DNA from: an uncultured Paracoccaceae bacterium
Lineage (GTDB): Bacteria; Pseudomonadota; Alphaproteobacteria; Rhodobacterales; Rhodobacteraceae
NCBI GenBank assembly: GCA_947495295.1
Contig: CANLYJ010000009.1
Coordinates: forward strand, 1 to 64,000
Reading direction: 5' to 3'
Length of the DNA stretch: 64,000 nt
Of the stretch, positions 43,319 through 53,062 are shown piece after piece (positions within the stretch are counted from its first letter, which is position 1; every line of letters begins with the position of its first letter). Below the pieces are notes generated by a model that searched no databases, was not told the DNA's origin, and worked only from the letters and a program-made list of their open reading frames with translations. The translations under genes and the position numbers were made by a program.

Positions 43319-43409
43319 CTATTTGCTCCGGGCAAGGGGTTGGCGTTTCCTGACCCAGCGTTTACCTCAGTTGGATGGATGCAGAAACCCCGAATATGTT
43401 GGCGCTAAC

Positions 43410-45602
43410 ATGAGTGCTGCGTTTTTCCATGAGGGCGATCTGGTTGGTGTGCTGACAACCCAACCGCTGGACCGGCTGCTGGACTATAAGGCGCCCGAGG
43501 GCGGCTGCCATCTTGGGGCCTTCGTCGAGGTGCCGCTGGGCCCGCGCAAGGTGCTGGGTGTTGTTTGGGGCCCGGGCAAGGGCGATTATGATCGGGCCAA
43601 GATCAGGTCGGTCATCCGTGTACTGGATGTGGCCCCGATGCGCGATGAGATGCGTGCATTTCTGGGGCGTGCGGCGGAATACACGCTGACCCCGATGACT
43701 GCGATGTTGCGGCTGGGCACCCGTGCGCCGGGCTTGGGTGATCCGCAATCGATGCGCAAAGTCTACCGCCTTGGCGACAAGGAACCCGACCGGATGACAG
43801 GTGCGCGCGAAAAGGTGCTGGCAGTGCTGCGTGATTATGGCGGCTTGTCCTTTACCTTGCGCGAGGTGGCAGAAATGGCAGGGGTGGGCACCTCTGTTGT
43901 GAAAGGCCTCGTGAAACTTGGTGCCGTGCGCGAGGAAGAGGCCCCGCGCGACACACCCTATTCACGGCTTGATCCTGATTACGGTGGCAAGGCGCTAAGC
44001 GCGGATCAGGCGGCGGGGGCGGACGCCTTGCGCGCGGCCCTGCGCACTGATGCTTATGGCACGACCTTGCTGAAAGGCGTGACCGGGTCAGGCAAGACCG
44101 AGGTGTATCTGGAAGCTGTCGCCGAATGCTTGCGCATGGGCCGGCAGGCGCTGGTGTTGTTGCCGGAGATTGCGCTGTCAGGCGAGTTCATCAACCGGGT
44201 TGAGGCCCGGTTTGGCATGAAACCCGCCGAATGGCATTCAGGTGTGACCATGACCGAACGTCGCCGCTGTTGGCGCATGGTCGGGCAGGGCGATGCGCAA
44301 CTGGTTGTGGGTGCCCGGTCGGCCCTGTTTTTACCCTATCAGAACCTTGGGCTGATCGTGGTCGATGAGGAGCATGACACGTCCTACAAGCAGGAAGACG
44401 GGGTGCTGTATAACGCCCGCGATATGGCGGTGTTGCGGGCTGCGATCAACGGCGCGCAGGTGGTGCTGGCCTCTGCCACGCCAAGCCTGGAAAGCTGGGC
44501 GAATGTTGAGGCGGGCAAGTATCAGCGGCTGGAACTGACATCCCGCTTTGGGGCGGCTGTGATGCCCAAGATGGCGGCGATTGATATGCGGGTGGAGGAT
44601 GTGCCGGGGAGCAGGTGGGTTTCACCCACCCTACGGGGCGCCATTCAAGCGAGGTTGGACAAGGGTGAACAATCGCTGGTGTTTCTCAACCGCCGGGGCT
44701 ACGCGCCGGTCACGCTGTGCCGGGCCTGTGGGCATCAGATCGGTTGCGACCAATGTGATGCGCGGATGGTTGAACACCGGTTTCTCAAGCGGTTGATGTG
44801 CCATCAATGCGGCGAGACGAAGCCGATGCCAACCGTTTGCCCAAGCTGTGAGGCAGAGGACCGGCTCAGCGCTGTCGGGCCGGGGGTTGAGCGGATGGGT
44901 GAAGAGATTGCAGGCCTTTTCCCGGATGCCCGGATCGCTGTGCTGTCATCGGATTTATATGGGTCCGCCCGCGCGATGAAGGCCCATATCGAAGAGATCG
45001 CCCAAGGCGGCACCGATATCATTATCGGTACGCAATTGGTGGCCAAGGGCCATAACTTTCCATTGTTGACGCTTGTCGGCGTCATTGACGCCGATCTGGG
45101 GCTGCAAGGGTCCGATCTGCGCGCTGCTGAAAGGACATTTCAATTGATGCGGCAAGTGGCGGGGCGTGCAGGCCGGGCCGAAACACCGGGCGAGGCCTTG
45201 TTGCAGACCTATCAGCCGGAACATGGGGTCATCCGGGCCATTCTGGCCGGGGATGAGGAGCGTTTCTGGAAAGCAGAGGCGGAAGAGCGCAAGGCGGCAG
45301 GTGTGCCGCCATACGGCCGGATGGCCGGGATCATCCTGAGCAGCCCGAATGTGCAGGAGGTGTTTGATCTGGGGGCCGAAATGGCGCGGATGGATATGCC
45401 ATTGCGTCAGATCGGCGCGCAGGTGTTTGGGCCGGCACCAGCCCCGATTGCGCGGGTGCGCGGGCGCCACCGGGTCCGGCTATTGGTCAAGGCCGACAAG
45501 ACCGCCCCGTTGCAACAGGCGCTGGCCAAATGGGTCGGGCAATTCCGGTTGCCGACAAACCTGCGCATGGCGATCGATATCGACCCGCAGAGTTTTTACT
45601 AG
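43410..45602 (+). CDS. priA: Primosomal protein N' (replication restart helicase PriA)
   Basis: 730 residues from ATG 43410. The earlier in-frame codons overlap the fsa gene and are rejected. Walker A GVTGSGKTEVY, DEEH box VDEEHDTSYKQ, SATPSLE and the zinc-binding cysteine block (CRACGHQIGCDQCD...CHQCG...CPSCE) are all present, as is the N-terminal 3'-DNA binding domain. It restarts stalled replication forks. It overlaps the convergent thymidine kinase gene by 4 bp. Confidence 0.93.
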   Translation: MSAAFFHEGDLVGVLTTQPLDRLLDYKAPEGGCHLGAFVEVPLGPRKVLGVVWGPGKGDYDRAKIRSVIRVLDVAPMRDEMRAFLGRAAEYTLTPMTAMLRLGTRAPGLGDPQSMRKVYRLGDKEPDRMTGAREKVLAVLRDYGGLSFTLREVAEMAGVGTSVVKGLVKLGAVREEEAPRDTPYSRLDPDYGGKALSADQAAGADALRAALRTDAYGTTLLKGVTGSGKTEVYLEAVAECLRMGRQALVLLPEIALSGEFINRVEARFGMKPAEWHSGVTMTERRRCWRMVGQGDAQLVVGARSALFLPYQNLGLIVVDEEHDTSYKQEDGVLYNARDMAVLRAAINGAQVVLASATPSLESWANVEAGKYQRLELTSRFGAAVMPKMAAIDMRVEDVPGSRWVSPTLRGAIQARLDKGEQSLVFLNRRGYAPVTLCRACGHQIGCDQCDARMVEHRFLKRLMCHQCGETKPMPTVCPSCEAEDRLSAVGPGVERMGEEIAGLFPDARIAVLSSDLYGSARAMKAHIEEIAQGGTDIIIGTQLVAKGHNFPLLTLVGVIDADLGLQGSDLRAAERTFQLMRQVAGRAGRAETPGEALLQTYQPEHGVIRAILAGDEERFWKAEAEERKAAGVPPYGRMAGIILSSPNVQEVFDLGAEMARMDMPLRQIGAQVFGPAPAPIARVRGRHRVRLLVKADKTAPLQQALAKWVGQFRLPTNLRMAIDIDPQSFY

Positions 45603-46186
45603 GTTTTGTTTTCGCCCATTTCTTCGCGCCAATGACGACGGCACAGCGAAACATAGCGGTCATTGCCGCCAATGGCGATCTGATCACCCGATGTCAGAAC
45701 CTGCCCATACTCATCCTTGCGAACCACCATGGTGGCCTTTTTGCCGCAATGACAGATGGTGCGGACCTCGCGCATTTCATCCGCCAGGGCCAGCAGTGCG
45801 GCGGAGCCGGGAAAAAGCTTGCCCAGAAAATCAACGCGCAGACCAAAGGTCATTACGGGCACGTTCAGATCATCGACAGCACGGGCCAGTTGCCAGACCT
45901 GCTGGCGTTCCAGAAACTGCGCCTCGTCCACGAAAACACAGGCGCATGGTTTTTTGTCCAACCTGTCCTTGATCTTGGCGAAAAGATCTTCGCCCGGGGC
46001 AAACGTATCGGCATCTGCGCCGATCCCGATGCGGCTGCCGATCCGGCCTTCGCCGGCCCGGTTGTCGAGTTGTGCAATCATCAGATAGGTGTTCATGCCA
46101 CGTTCAATATAGTTATGCGACGCTTGCAAAAGGACCGTGGATTTGCCCGCATTCATCGTTGAATAATTAAAATAAAGCTTTGCCAT
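45599..46186 (-). CDS. tdk: Thymidine kinase
   Basis: 195 residues from ATG 46186. P-loop MNAGKST, VFVDEAQFL (catalytic Glu, Walker B), FGLRVDFLGKLFPGS lasso region and a zinc site (CHCGKKAT... CRRHW) define type II thymidine kinase. It phosphorylates thymidine for the dTTP salvage pathway. The track start at 46243 is rejected. Confidence 0.92.
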   Translation of the reverse strand: MAKLYFNYSTMNAGKSTVLLQASHNYIERGMNTYLMIAQLDNRAGEGRIGSRIGIGADADTFAPGEDLFAKIKDRLDKKPCACVFVDEAQFLERQQVWQLARAVDDLNVPVMTFGLRVDFLGKLFPGSAALLALADEMREVRTICHCGKKATMVVRKDEYGQVLTSGDQIAIGGNDRYVSLCRRHWREEMGENKT

Positions 46187-46374
46187 ACCAAGTGCTGTCG
46201 TTCCAAAATTCGTCGTTCCGATGCGGCGGGGTTGCCGCTGCAACGGCCCTGTCTGCCACGCGGTGGAACAATAAGATGAAAACGGTCTGACGCAAGTCTT
46301 GATCCGATTATTTTGTCGTTGGATTTATCAATGACAAACAGTGGCTTAATCAGTTAGTTAAGAGTGAGAATAAC

Positions 46375-46869
46375 GTGAAGGCACGGCAATTGCAGCGCCT
46401 GACAGCCAGGGATGCAGACATGCGAGAACGAGGAAGCTACCTCAAGAAACACACCGAAGCGCTGGTCAAGGATGTCGGGATCGAAACCGCCTGCACATTG
46501 ACCGGCCGGTCAAAGGCCACATTGGGCCGTTACTATTCGGCTGCTGATGAACATAGCGACCGTTTCATGCCTGTTGATGCCGTGGCCGCGCTGGAGGCGG
46601 AAGCATCCTACCCCCATGTCACGGGTGCATTGGCCGAAATGCGCGGTATTACAATGTCTTACGAGAAATCCGAGCCAAACAGCCAAGGCGGCGTCAATTC
46701 CGATGTCATCAAGCTAAGCCAGCGTTTTGCCCTGCTGATGGCCGAATACAACCAGTCGATCGAAGACGGGGTTATTTCGGTGAACGAAGCCAAGCGGCTG
46801 TTGCAGGAGACGACTGCGCTGCAAAAAGTGTTGATCGAAATGAAGATGCATCTGGAGGCGAATGAATAG
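46375..46869 (+). CDS. Conserved helix-turn-helix-like protein, unrecognised
   Basis: 164 residues from GTG 46375. Residues ~20-60 ([36 protein letters not shown]) look like a DNA-binding helix-turn-helix, and the C-terminal part is helical ([28 protein letters not shown]). No signal or membrane segment. It could be a regulator; phage Cro/CII-like origin is possible. It overlaps arsH by 8 bp, so the pair is co-translated. Confidence 0.6.
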   Translation: MKARQLQRLTARDADMRERGSYLKKHTEALVKDVGIETACTLTGRSKATLGRYYSAADEHSDRFMPVDAVAALEAEASYPHVTGALAEMRGITMSYEKSEPNSQGGVNSDVIKLSQRFALLMAEYNQSIEDGVISVNEAKRLLQETTALQKVLIEMKMHLEANE

Positions 46870-47581
46870 CCCGATGCAAATCGACGACATGTCCAATATC
46901 GTGCCCGGCGCGCTGAAGCCGCTGGATACTGATGCGCTGACAGGGCCTGATGATCCCGGCCATCCGCCCCGAATTCTGCTGCTTTACGGGTCTTTACGCG
47001 ACGTCAGTTATTCCCGGCTATGCGCTGAGGAAGGGGCGCGGGTGTTGCGGGCTTTGGGCTGCGAGACCCGGTTTTTTAACCCGTCAGGTTTGCCCCTGCC
47101 GGATGATGCGGATGAGACCCATCCGAAGGTGGCTGAACTGCGTGATCTGGTCATGTGGTCTGAAGGGATGGTCTGGTCCAGCCCCGAACGGCACGGGGCC
47201 ATGACCGGGATCATGAAAACCCAGATCGACTGGATTCCATTGTCGCCCATTGGGGGCATTCGCCCCACACAAGGCAAGACGCTGGCAGTGATGCAGGTGT
47301 CAGGCGGGTCGCAATCGTTCAACGTGGTCAATCAGCTGCGCATTCTGGGGCGCTGGATGCGGCTCGTGACCATTCCCAACCAGTCATCGGTGCCCATGGC
47401 CTGGAAAGAGTTTGAAGATGGGCGGATGAAGCCATCATCGCTTTATAATCGGATTGTTGACGTGATGGAGGAACTAGCAAGGTTCACCCTGATGACCCGC
47501 GCGCGCGATCCAATGCTGACCGACCGCTATTCAGAGCGGGTGGAGACATTGGAAGATGTGCATCAACGGGTAAGCGGTTAA
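46862..47581 (+). CDS. arsH: ArsH-like NADPH-dependent FMN oxidoreductase
   Basis: 239 residues. Flavodoxin-like fold with FMN loop [11 protein letters not shown], the conserved [23 protein letters not shown] and [17 protein letters not shown]. ArsH reduces quinones and oxidises trivalent organoarsenicals or hydrogen peroxide, protecting from arsenic and oxidative stress. No arsR, arsB or arsC lies nearby, so the arsenic role is uncertain. The gene is in a two-gene unit with a HTH-like protein. Confidence 0.87.
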   Translation: MNSPMQIDDMSNIVPGALKPLDTDALTGPDDPGHPPRILLLYGSLRDVSYSRLCAEEGARVLRALGCETRFFNPSGLPLPDDADETHPKVAELRDLVMWSEGMVWSSPERHGAMTGIMKTQIDWIPLSPIGGIRPTQGKTLAVMQVSGGSQSFNVVNQLRILGRWMRLVTIPNQSSVPMAWKEFEDGRMKPSSLYNRIVDVMEELARFTLMTRARDPMLTDRYSERVETLEDVHQRVSG

Positions 47582-47652
47582 ACCAGCGGGACCAATGGCA
47601 CGCCGCAGGCGCTCAGGGCGAAAAACAGGGCCAGTGCGATGGTGGTTTTCAT
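47578..47652 (-). CDS. 24-residue lipoprotein
   Basis: ATG 47652 to TAA 47578 encodes [16 protein letters not shown] followed by GVPLVPLV. Basic start, hydrophobic core and lipobox A-L-S-A-C-type (L-S-A-C) fit a lipoprotein signal; only eight residues would remain after cleavage. It is 5 bp downstream of the KAS III stop and is translationally coupled to it. It is too short to be found by standard gene prediction. Function unknown. Confidence 0.65.
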   Translation of the reverse strand: MKTTIALALFFALSACGVPLVPLV

Positions 47653-47657
47653 GATGC

Positions 47658-48776
47658 TTACCCGCGCTCTACAATGACAGAGCCGACCGAATAACCCGCC
47701 CCAAAGGAACAGATCAGGCCCTTGTCGCCCGTCGCCAGATCATCGGAATATTTCGAAAACGCAATGATCGACCCGGCAGAGGATGTGTTGGCGTAATCCT
47801 GCAGGATATTGGGTTGTTCGCCCGGTTCCGGTGTCCGGCCCAGCACCTTTTTGCCGATATAGTCGTTCATCGTCTTGTTGGCCTGATGCAGCCAGAGGCG
47901 GCGCAGATCGGCGGCGGCGATGCCAGTATCGGCCATGTGATCGGCGATATGTTTGCTGACCAGCGGCAGCACCTCTTTGAACACCTTGCGCCCGTTTTGC
48001 ATGAACTGCATGTCGCGCCGGTCTTCCATCTGGTCATGGGTGCGGCGCAGATAGCCGTTATTGTTGCGGATATTGTTGCTGAACTGGGTGGCGCAACGGG
48101 TGCCGAGCACTTTGAAATGGGGCGCCGTCAGACCCTCATCCCGCTCCAGCAAGGTCGCCGTCGCCACATCGCCAAAGATGAAATGGCAATCCCGGTCGCG
48201 CCATTCCAGATGGGCGGAACAAATCTCGGGGTTGATCACCAGCGCCCGCCGGATAGAGCCGGACCGGATCATATCCGCCGCTGTCTGGATGCCGAAGGTC
48301 GCGCTTGAACAGGCGACATTCATGTCAAAGGCAAAGCCGCCCGCGCCCAGAAGCTGTTGAATTTCCACACCAATCGCGGGGTAGGCGCGTTCCATGTTGG
48401 ACGCCGCACAGATCACCAGATCGACATCCTTGGCGGCAATACCGGCCATCGCCATCGCCTTTTGCGCGGCATCGACCCCGATCTCAGCCATATAGCCGGG
48501 CTCATCATCGGGGCGCGGGTCCAGATGCGGGAACATACGCGACGGGTCGAGAACGCCGTCCTTGTCCAACACATAGCGCTGTTCGATGCCCGAGGCGGCG
48601 ACAATGAAATCGGTGGAGGAATGGTCCTTCGCCTCAACCTCGCCAGAGGCGATGGCCCGCGCGTTTTCGGCATTCCACAGATCGGCATAGGCGTTAAAGG
48701 CTGTGACCAGCTCGTCATTGGTGATGGTCTGGCTGGGGGTAAAGACCCCGGTTCCGGTGATGGCAACGTTGTGCAT
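47658..48776 (-). CDS. Beta-ketoacyl-ACP synthase III-like condensing enzyme
   Basis: 372 residues from ATG 48776, ~50 longer than ordinary FabH because of an N-terminal insertion (residues 30-60). The catalytic triad is complete: Cys156 (NVACSSAT), His in LHQANK and Asn in NTSSAG. Such long KAS III enzymes start fatty-acid synthesis or prime specialised lipids with acyl-CoA; an unusual substrate is likely. The usual plsX-fabH neighbours are absent. It is co-transcribed with a tiny lipoprotein gene. Confidence 0.85.
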   Translation of the reverse strand: MHNVAITGTGVFTPSQTITNDELVTAFNAYADLWNAENARAIASGEVEAKDHSSTDFIVAASGIEQRYVLDKDGVLDPSRMFPHLDPRPDDEPGYMAEIGVDAAQKAMAMAGIAAKDVDLVICAASNMERAYPAIGVEIQQLLGAGGFAFDMNVACSSATFGIQTAADMIRSGSIRRALVINPEICSAHLEWRDRDCHFIFGDVATATLLERDEGLTAPHFKVLGTRCATQFSNNIRNNNGYLRRTHDQMEDRRDMQFMQNGRKVFKEVLPLVSKHIADHMADTGIAAADLRRLWLHQANKTMNDYIGKKVLGRTPEPGEQPNILQDYANTSSAGSIIAFSKYSDDLATGDKGLICSFGAGYSVGSVIVERG

Positions 48777-48899
48777 ATGTGCTCCCCTCACGAATTACTA
48801 TGGCGTGCAAAAGGTGAATGTCCACAGGGCAAAGGTGCAAGACAAGTTGACGCCGGGGAAGCTTGGGTTGAGCCAACGCCAGCCACAAACCAGCCCGGC

Positions 48900-48975
48900 A
48901 AAGCCGGGCAGCGCCCGGACCTCCCCCATGGGGAGGGCGCTTCGCACCCACCCCGAGGTCCGGGAGCTGGACTTT
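48900..48975. repeat. Nested GC-rich palindromes upstream of the KAS III gene
   Basis: Within the 327-bp gap 48777-49103, CCCGGCAAAGCCGGG (48894-48908) is followed by outer arms CCCGGACCTC (48914-48923) and GAGGTCCGGG (48955-48964) around an inner CTCCCC-AT-GGGGAG. This forms a large cruciform-capable structure. It could be a terminator for the upstream minus-strand gene at 49104 or a repeat. No gene is present. Confidence 0.5.
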
Positions 48976-49103
48976 GGAACTCCGAGGACGAACAGACTGT
49001 TCCGATAGTCGAAAGTAACAATAAAGACACTGGGGCTTTCTACTACGCCTGCAGGCTGCTTTTCCAGTTCGGTTGAACTTAGTTGCAGTTGGACAAAGTT
49101 TCG

Positions 49104-49373
49104 CTAGCGGCCTGCAGCATCTTTCCGGTGCTCAGTGAGTTGGGCCATACGAAGCTTCGTCAGCCTTCGACGATGACGCAGGGCGCGAAAGGGTGGCGCA
49201 AAACCTGCGATCAAGACAATTATTAGTGCAACGGCTTTCCACACTGGAACGGATAGTCCAAAAAGAAACACAAGAACCAACAAGAGAAGAACAAAGTAGT
49301 AATACACCCAAAATCGGCTTGACCACGAATTGGGTAGCCTATTTGATGAGTATAAATCCATTTCGTTTGTCAT
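49104..49373 (-). CDS. Small membrane protein with two helices
   Basis: 89 residues: polar N-terminus, two hydrophobic segments (~24-45, FVLLLLVLVFLFGLSVPVW; ~50-65) and a basic C-terminus (RALRHRRRLTKLR). Orientation with the positive tail inside is plausible. No family is recognised. It lies in a 770-bp region between the KAS III gene and carB and may be genuine or chance. Confidence 0.45.
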   Translation of the reverse strand: MTNEMDLYSSNRLPNSWSSRFWVYYYFVLLLLVLVFLFGLSVPVWKAVALIIVLIAGFAPPFRALRHRRRLTKLRMAQLTEHRKDAAGR

Positions 49374-49520
49374 CGCCTGTCTCCGTCACGCATCAACACG
49401 TCAATGAGATGTCTATGTGGGGCCTATATTACCCAGTTTTTCGTTCGCTCTAACTACCGCTACTACACAGTTTCGGCATTAACTGACAGTCACCGGTCTC
49501 GGCTCAAAAGCCGACAGATG

Positions 49521-49541
49521 TATTTGCGGGACCCGCAAATA
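49521..49541. terminator. Palindrome downstream of carB
   Basis: TATTTGCGGG, one base, CCCGCAAATA: 10-bp perfect arms ending 8 bp from the carB stop. The arm TTTGCG resembles the other A/T-flanked palindromes of the window, but the flanking T-tracts are shorter. It is a probable terminator for carB. Confidence 0.5.
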
Positions 49542-49548
49542 CTTACTG

Positions 49549-52500
49549 TTAACCCTGCAAAGCCCGCACCCCAACATCACCCTCTTCCCGCGCTTGCATG
49601 GCCAGCACGGCTGCGTGTGATGCGGCGGCGGTCGTGAAGTAGGGGATTTTATCGTAAAGGGCGACGGCGCGGATGTCGCGGCTGTCTTCGACCGCCTGCG
49701 CGCCTTCGGTTGTGTTGAAGACCAGCGCGATATGCCCGTCTTTGAGCCGGTCGACGATGGTCAACCCGCCTTCATAGACTTTGTTGACCACCTCACAGGC
49801 AATATCGTTTTCAGTGAGCCAGGCGGCTGTGCCGCGTGTGGCCACGATATCGAAACCAAGCGAGAGGAGGGTTTTTGACGCCGCAATCATATCCGCCGTT
49901 TTGTCGGCATCCTTGATCGAAATGAACACGGTGCCTGCGTCAGGCAATTCTGTGCCTGCGCCCATCTGCGCCTTCAGGAAGGCACGGGGGAAGGACCTGT
50001 CCCAGCCCATGACTTCCCCGGTTGACCGCATTTCGGGGCCAAGGATCGTATCGACGCCGGGGAAACGGGCGAAGGGCAAAACAGCCTCTTTCACGCTGAA
50101 CCACGGTGTGTTCGGGTCGGCGAGTGTGAAAGCATCGCCCAAGGGCAGGACGTCCATCGGGTTTTCGGTTTCCGGATAGGGTTCGCGCAGTGGAAAGTTC
50201 GACAGCGGTTCGCCCGCCATCAGCCGTGCCGCGATGGAGGCGATGGCGCTATCGGTCGCCTTGGCCACGAATGGCACGGTGCGGGATGCGCGGGGGTTCA
50301 CCTCGATCAGGTAGACTTCTTCATTCTTCACGGCGAACTGGATATTCATCAGGCCCACGACGTTGAGCGCCTTCGCCAGCTTTTCTGTCTGGCTACGGAT
50401 TTCGGTGATGACCGCGTCCGACAGAGAGTGCGGCGGCAGGGAACAGGCGCTGTCACCGGAATGCACACCCGCCTCTTCGATATGCTGCATGATGCCGGCG
50501 ACATGGGTGTTTTTGCCGTCAGAGAGGCAGTCCACGTCGACCTCAACCGCGCCGGACAGGTAGCTGTCGAGCAGGACGGGGCTGTCGCCCGAGACGACCA
50601 CAGCGTCAGAGATATAGCGGCGCAACTGGTCCATATCGCGCACGATTTCCATGGCACGCCCGCCCAGCACGAAGGAAGGGCGGATGACGAGGGGGAAGCC
50701 AATGCCTTCGGCGATATTCAGCGCCTCTTCGTCGGTGGAGGCGATGCCGTTATGCGGCTGTTTGAGGTCGAGTTTTTGGACAAGTTGCTGAAAACGCTCG
50801 CGATCTTCTGCAAGATCAATGCTGTCGGGCGAGGTGCCAAGGATCGGGATGCCCGCGTCATGTAAGGCGTTCGCCAGTTTCAGGGGCGTCTGCCCGCCGA
50901 ATTGCACAATGACGCCGTGCAGCGTGCCGTTTTCCTGTTCGACGCGCAGGATTTCCATAACATGTTCAAAGGTCAGCGGTTCGAAATAAAGCCGGTCGGA
51001 GGTGTCATAATCGGTGCTGACCGTTTCCGGGTTGCAGTTGATCATGATCGTCTCGTAGCCCTGATCGGTCAGGGCGAAACAGGCGTGACAGCAGCAATAG
51101 TCGAACTCGATGCCTTGCCCGATCCGGTTGGGGCCGCCGCCGAGGATGACGACCTTTTTGCGATCCGATGGCCGCGCCTCACATTCTGCGTCATCCATGA
51201 CAGGCGTTTCATAGGTGGAATACATATAGGGGGTCTGCGCCTCGAATTCTGCTGCACAGGTGTCGATCCGTTTGAAGACGGCTGTGACGCCAAGGTTGTG
51301 GCGGGCGCGGCGGATGTTGTCTTCGTCCCGGCCGGTCAAGGTGGCGAGGCGGGCGTCGGTGAAGCCGAGCATTTTGATGGCGCGCAAGGCGTCTTCGGTC
51401 ACGGGCAGGCCGTTTTTGATGATATCGGCTTCGGCGTCGATGATTTCGCGAATACGGGCGAGGAACCAGGGGTCGAATTTGGTGACTGCGAAGATATCAT
51501 CGTCCGACAGCCCGTGCCGCATCGCTTGGGCGATGACGCGGAGACGGTCGGGGGTCTGTTTGGCGAGTGCTTTGGTGATGGCGGCGGTTTCCGGAGCGCC
51601 CGGAATGTCGATGTCATCAAAGCCGGTGAGGCCGGTTTCCATGGAGGCAAGCGCCTTTTGCAGCGACTCGTGGATAGTGCGGCCAATCGCCATCGCTTCG
51701 CCAACCGATTTCATGGCAGTGGTCAGGTAGGGTTCCGAGCCTGCGAATTTTTCAAAGGCAAAGCGCGGGATTTTGGTGACGACGTAGTCGATTGTGGGCT
51801 CAAAGGACGCAGGCGTGACGCCGGTGATGTCGTTATCCAACTCGTCCAGCGTGTAGCCAACGGCCAGTTTTGCCGCGATTTTCGCGATGGGGAAACCTGT
51901 GGCCTTGGAGGCGAGCGCGGATGACCGCGACACCCGCGGGTTCATTTCGATCACCACCATGCGCCCATCGGCGGGGTTGACCGCCCATTGCACGTTGGAT
52001 CCGCCGGTTTCGACCCCGATTTCGCGCAGCACGTTGATGCTGTGCGTGCGCATGATCTGGTATTCTTTGTCGGTCAACGTCAGGGCAGGGGCGACGGTGA
52101 TGCTGTCGCCGGTATGCACGCCCATCGGGTCCACGTTTTCGATGGCGCAGACGATGATGGCGTTGTCGGCCTTGTCGCGCACGACCTCCATCTCGAATTC
52201 TTTCCAGCCGAGGAGCGATTGGTCCACAAGGATCTGACCGACGGGAGAGGCATCCATGCCGGACCGGCAGAAATGTTCGTATTCCTCGCGGTTATAGGCC
52301 ACGCCACCGCCGGTGCCGCCGAGCGTGAATGCGGGGCGGATGATGGCGGGCAGGCCGATGTCTTCGAGCGCGTCGAGGGCAATTTTAACGCCTGCGTCAA
52401 GATCGCCGTCCGGGGCGGTGACAATCGTTGCCTTGGGGTTTTCGATGCCAAGCCGGTCCATCGCCTCGCGGAACAGCTTGCGATCTTCAGCCATTTCAAT

Positions 52501-52866
52501 GGCTGCGCGTTTTGCGCCGATCATTTCGACGTTGAATTTTTCCAGGACACCCATGTCGGCCAGTGCCAGGGATGTGTTCAGGCCGGTTTGCCCGCCCATG
52601 GTGGGCAGCAATGCGTCTGGGCGTTCCTTTTCGATGATCTTGGCGACAACCTCTGGCGTGATTGGCTCGATATAGGTGGCGTCCGCCAATCCGGGGTCCG
52701 TCATGATTGTGGCGGGGTTGGAGTTTACCAGAATAACGCGGTAGCCCTCTTCGCGGAGGGCCTTGCAGGCTTGCGCGCCGGAATAGTCGAATTCGCAGGC
52801 TTGTCCGATAATAATGGGGCCCGCGCCGATGATCATGATCGACTGGATGTCGGTACGCTTTGGCAT
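49549..52866 (-). CDS. carB: Carbamoyl-phosphate synthase, large subunit
   Basis: 1105 residues, full length. Two ATP-grasp halves are visible: [14 protein letters not shown] and [11 protein letters not shown], with the matching [21 protein letters not shown] and [20 protein letters not shown] ([11 protein letters not shown]) segments, and a C-terminal MGS-like allosteric domain. It uses ammonia from CarA, bicarbonate and 2 ATP to make carbamoyl phosphate for arginine and pyrimidines. carA is not in the window. Confidence 0.96.
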   Translation of the reverse strand: MPKRTDIQSIMIIGAGPIIIGQACEFDYSGAQACKALREEGYRVILVNSNPATIMTDPGLADATYIEPITPEVVAKIIEKERPDALLPTMGGQTGLNTSLALADMGVLEKFNVEMIGAKRAAIEMAEDRKLFREAMDRLGIENPKATIVTAPDGDLDAGVKIALDALEDIGLPAIIRPAFTLGGTGGGVAYNREEYEHFCRSGMDASPVGQILVDQSLLGWKEFEMEVVRDKADNAIIVCAIENVDPMGVHTGDSITVAPALTLTDKEYQIMRTHSINVLREIGVETGGSNVQWAVNPADGRMVVIEMNPRVSRSSALASKATGFPIAKIAAKLAVGYTLDELDNDITGVTPASFEPTIDYVVTKIPRFAFEKFAGSEPYLTTAMKSVGEAMAIGRTIHESLQKALASMETGLTGFDDIDIPGAPETAAITKALAKQTPDRLRVIAQAMRHGLSDDDIFAVTKFDPWFLARIREIIDAEADIIKNGLPVTEDALRAIKMLGFTDARLATLTGRDEDNIRRARHNLGVTAVFKRIDTCAAEFEAQTPYMYSTYETPVMDDAECEARPSDRKKVVILGGGPNRIGQGIEFDYCCCHACFALTDQGYETIMINCNPETVSTDYDTSDRLYFEPLTFEHVMEILRVEQENGTLHGVIVQFGGQTPLKLANALHDAGIPILGTSPDSIDLAEDRERFQQLVQKLDLKQPHNGIASTDEEALNIAEGIGFPLVIRPSFVLGGRAMEIVRDMDQLRRYISDAVVVSGDSPVLLDSYLSGAVEVDVDCLSDGKNTHVAGIMQHIEEAGVHSGDSACSLPPHSLSDAVITEIRSQTEKLAKALNVVGLMNIQFAVKNEEVYLIEVNPRASRTVPFVAKATDSAIASIAARLMAGEPLSNFPLREPYPETENPMDVLPLGDAFTLADPNTPWFSVKEAVLPFARFPGVDTILGPEMRSTGEVMGWDRSFPRAFLKAQMGAGTELPDAGTVFISIKDADKTADMIAASKTLLSLGFDIVATRGTAAWLTENDIACEVVNKVYEGGLTIVDRLKDGHIALVFNTTEGAQAVEDSRDIRAVALYDKIPYFTTAAASHAAVLAMQAREEGDVGVRALQG

Positions 52867-53062
52867 GGGCTTGCCCCTCGGGTTTATGCAAATTGTCGTG
52901 GGTTATAGGCATGGCGCGTCCGGGCGCAAGCGACGTGGGTGACATTTATGAAGATTTCATGCCTCCGGCGGGGATATTTTTGACCAAAAGAAGCTGACGG
53001 TTGACATGAGCGGGGCAAAGGGGTGTATCGGGCCGACGATTTGACCCTTTGAGGATGAGAAT

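Noticed and set aside
42981..43409. Upstream extension of priA to 42981 (143 extra residues)
   Set aside because: It overlaps fsa on the other strand and lacks PriA similarity; ATG 43410 gives the normal N-terminus.
44610..44640. GGTGGG-TTTC-ACCCACC palindrome resembling a dispersed repeat, inside priA
   Set aside because: It encodes native PriA sequence (RWVSPTLRG), which fits the helicase family without interruption, so no insertion is implied.
50902..52908. Long plus-strand open frames (340 and 306 residues) opposite carB
   Set aside because: carB is full length on the other strand; the frames show no domain, and are expected from GC-rich codon usage.
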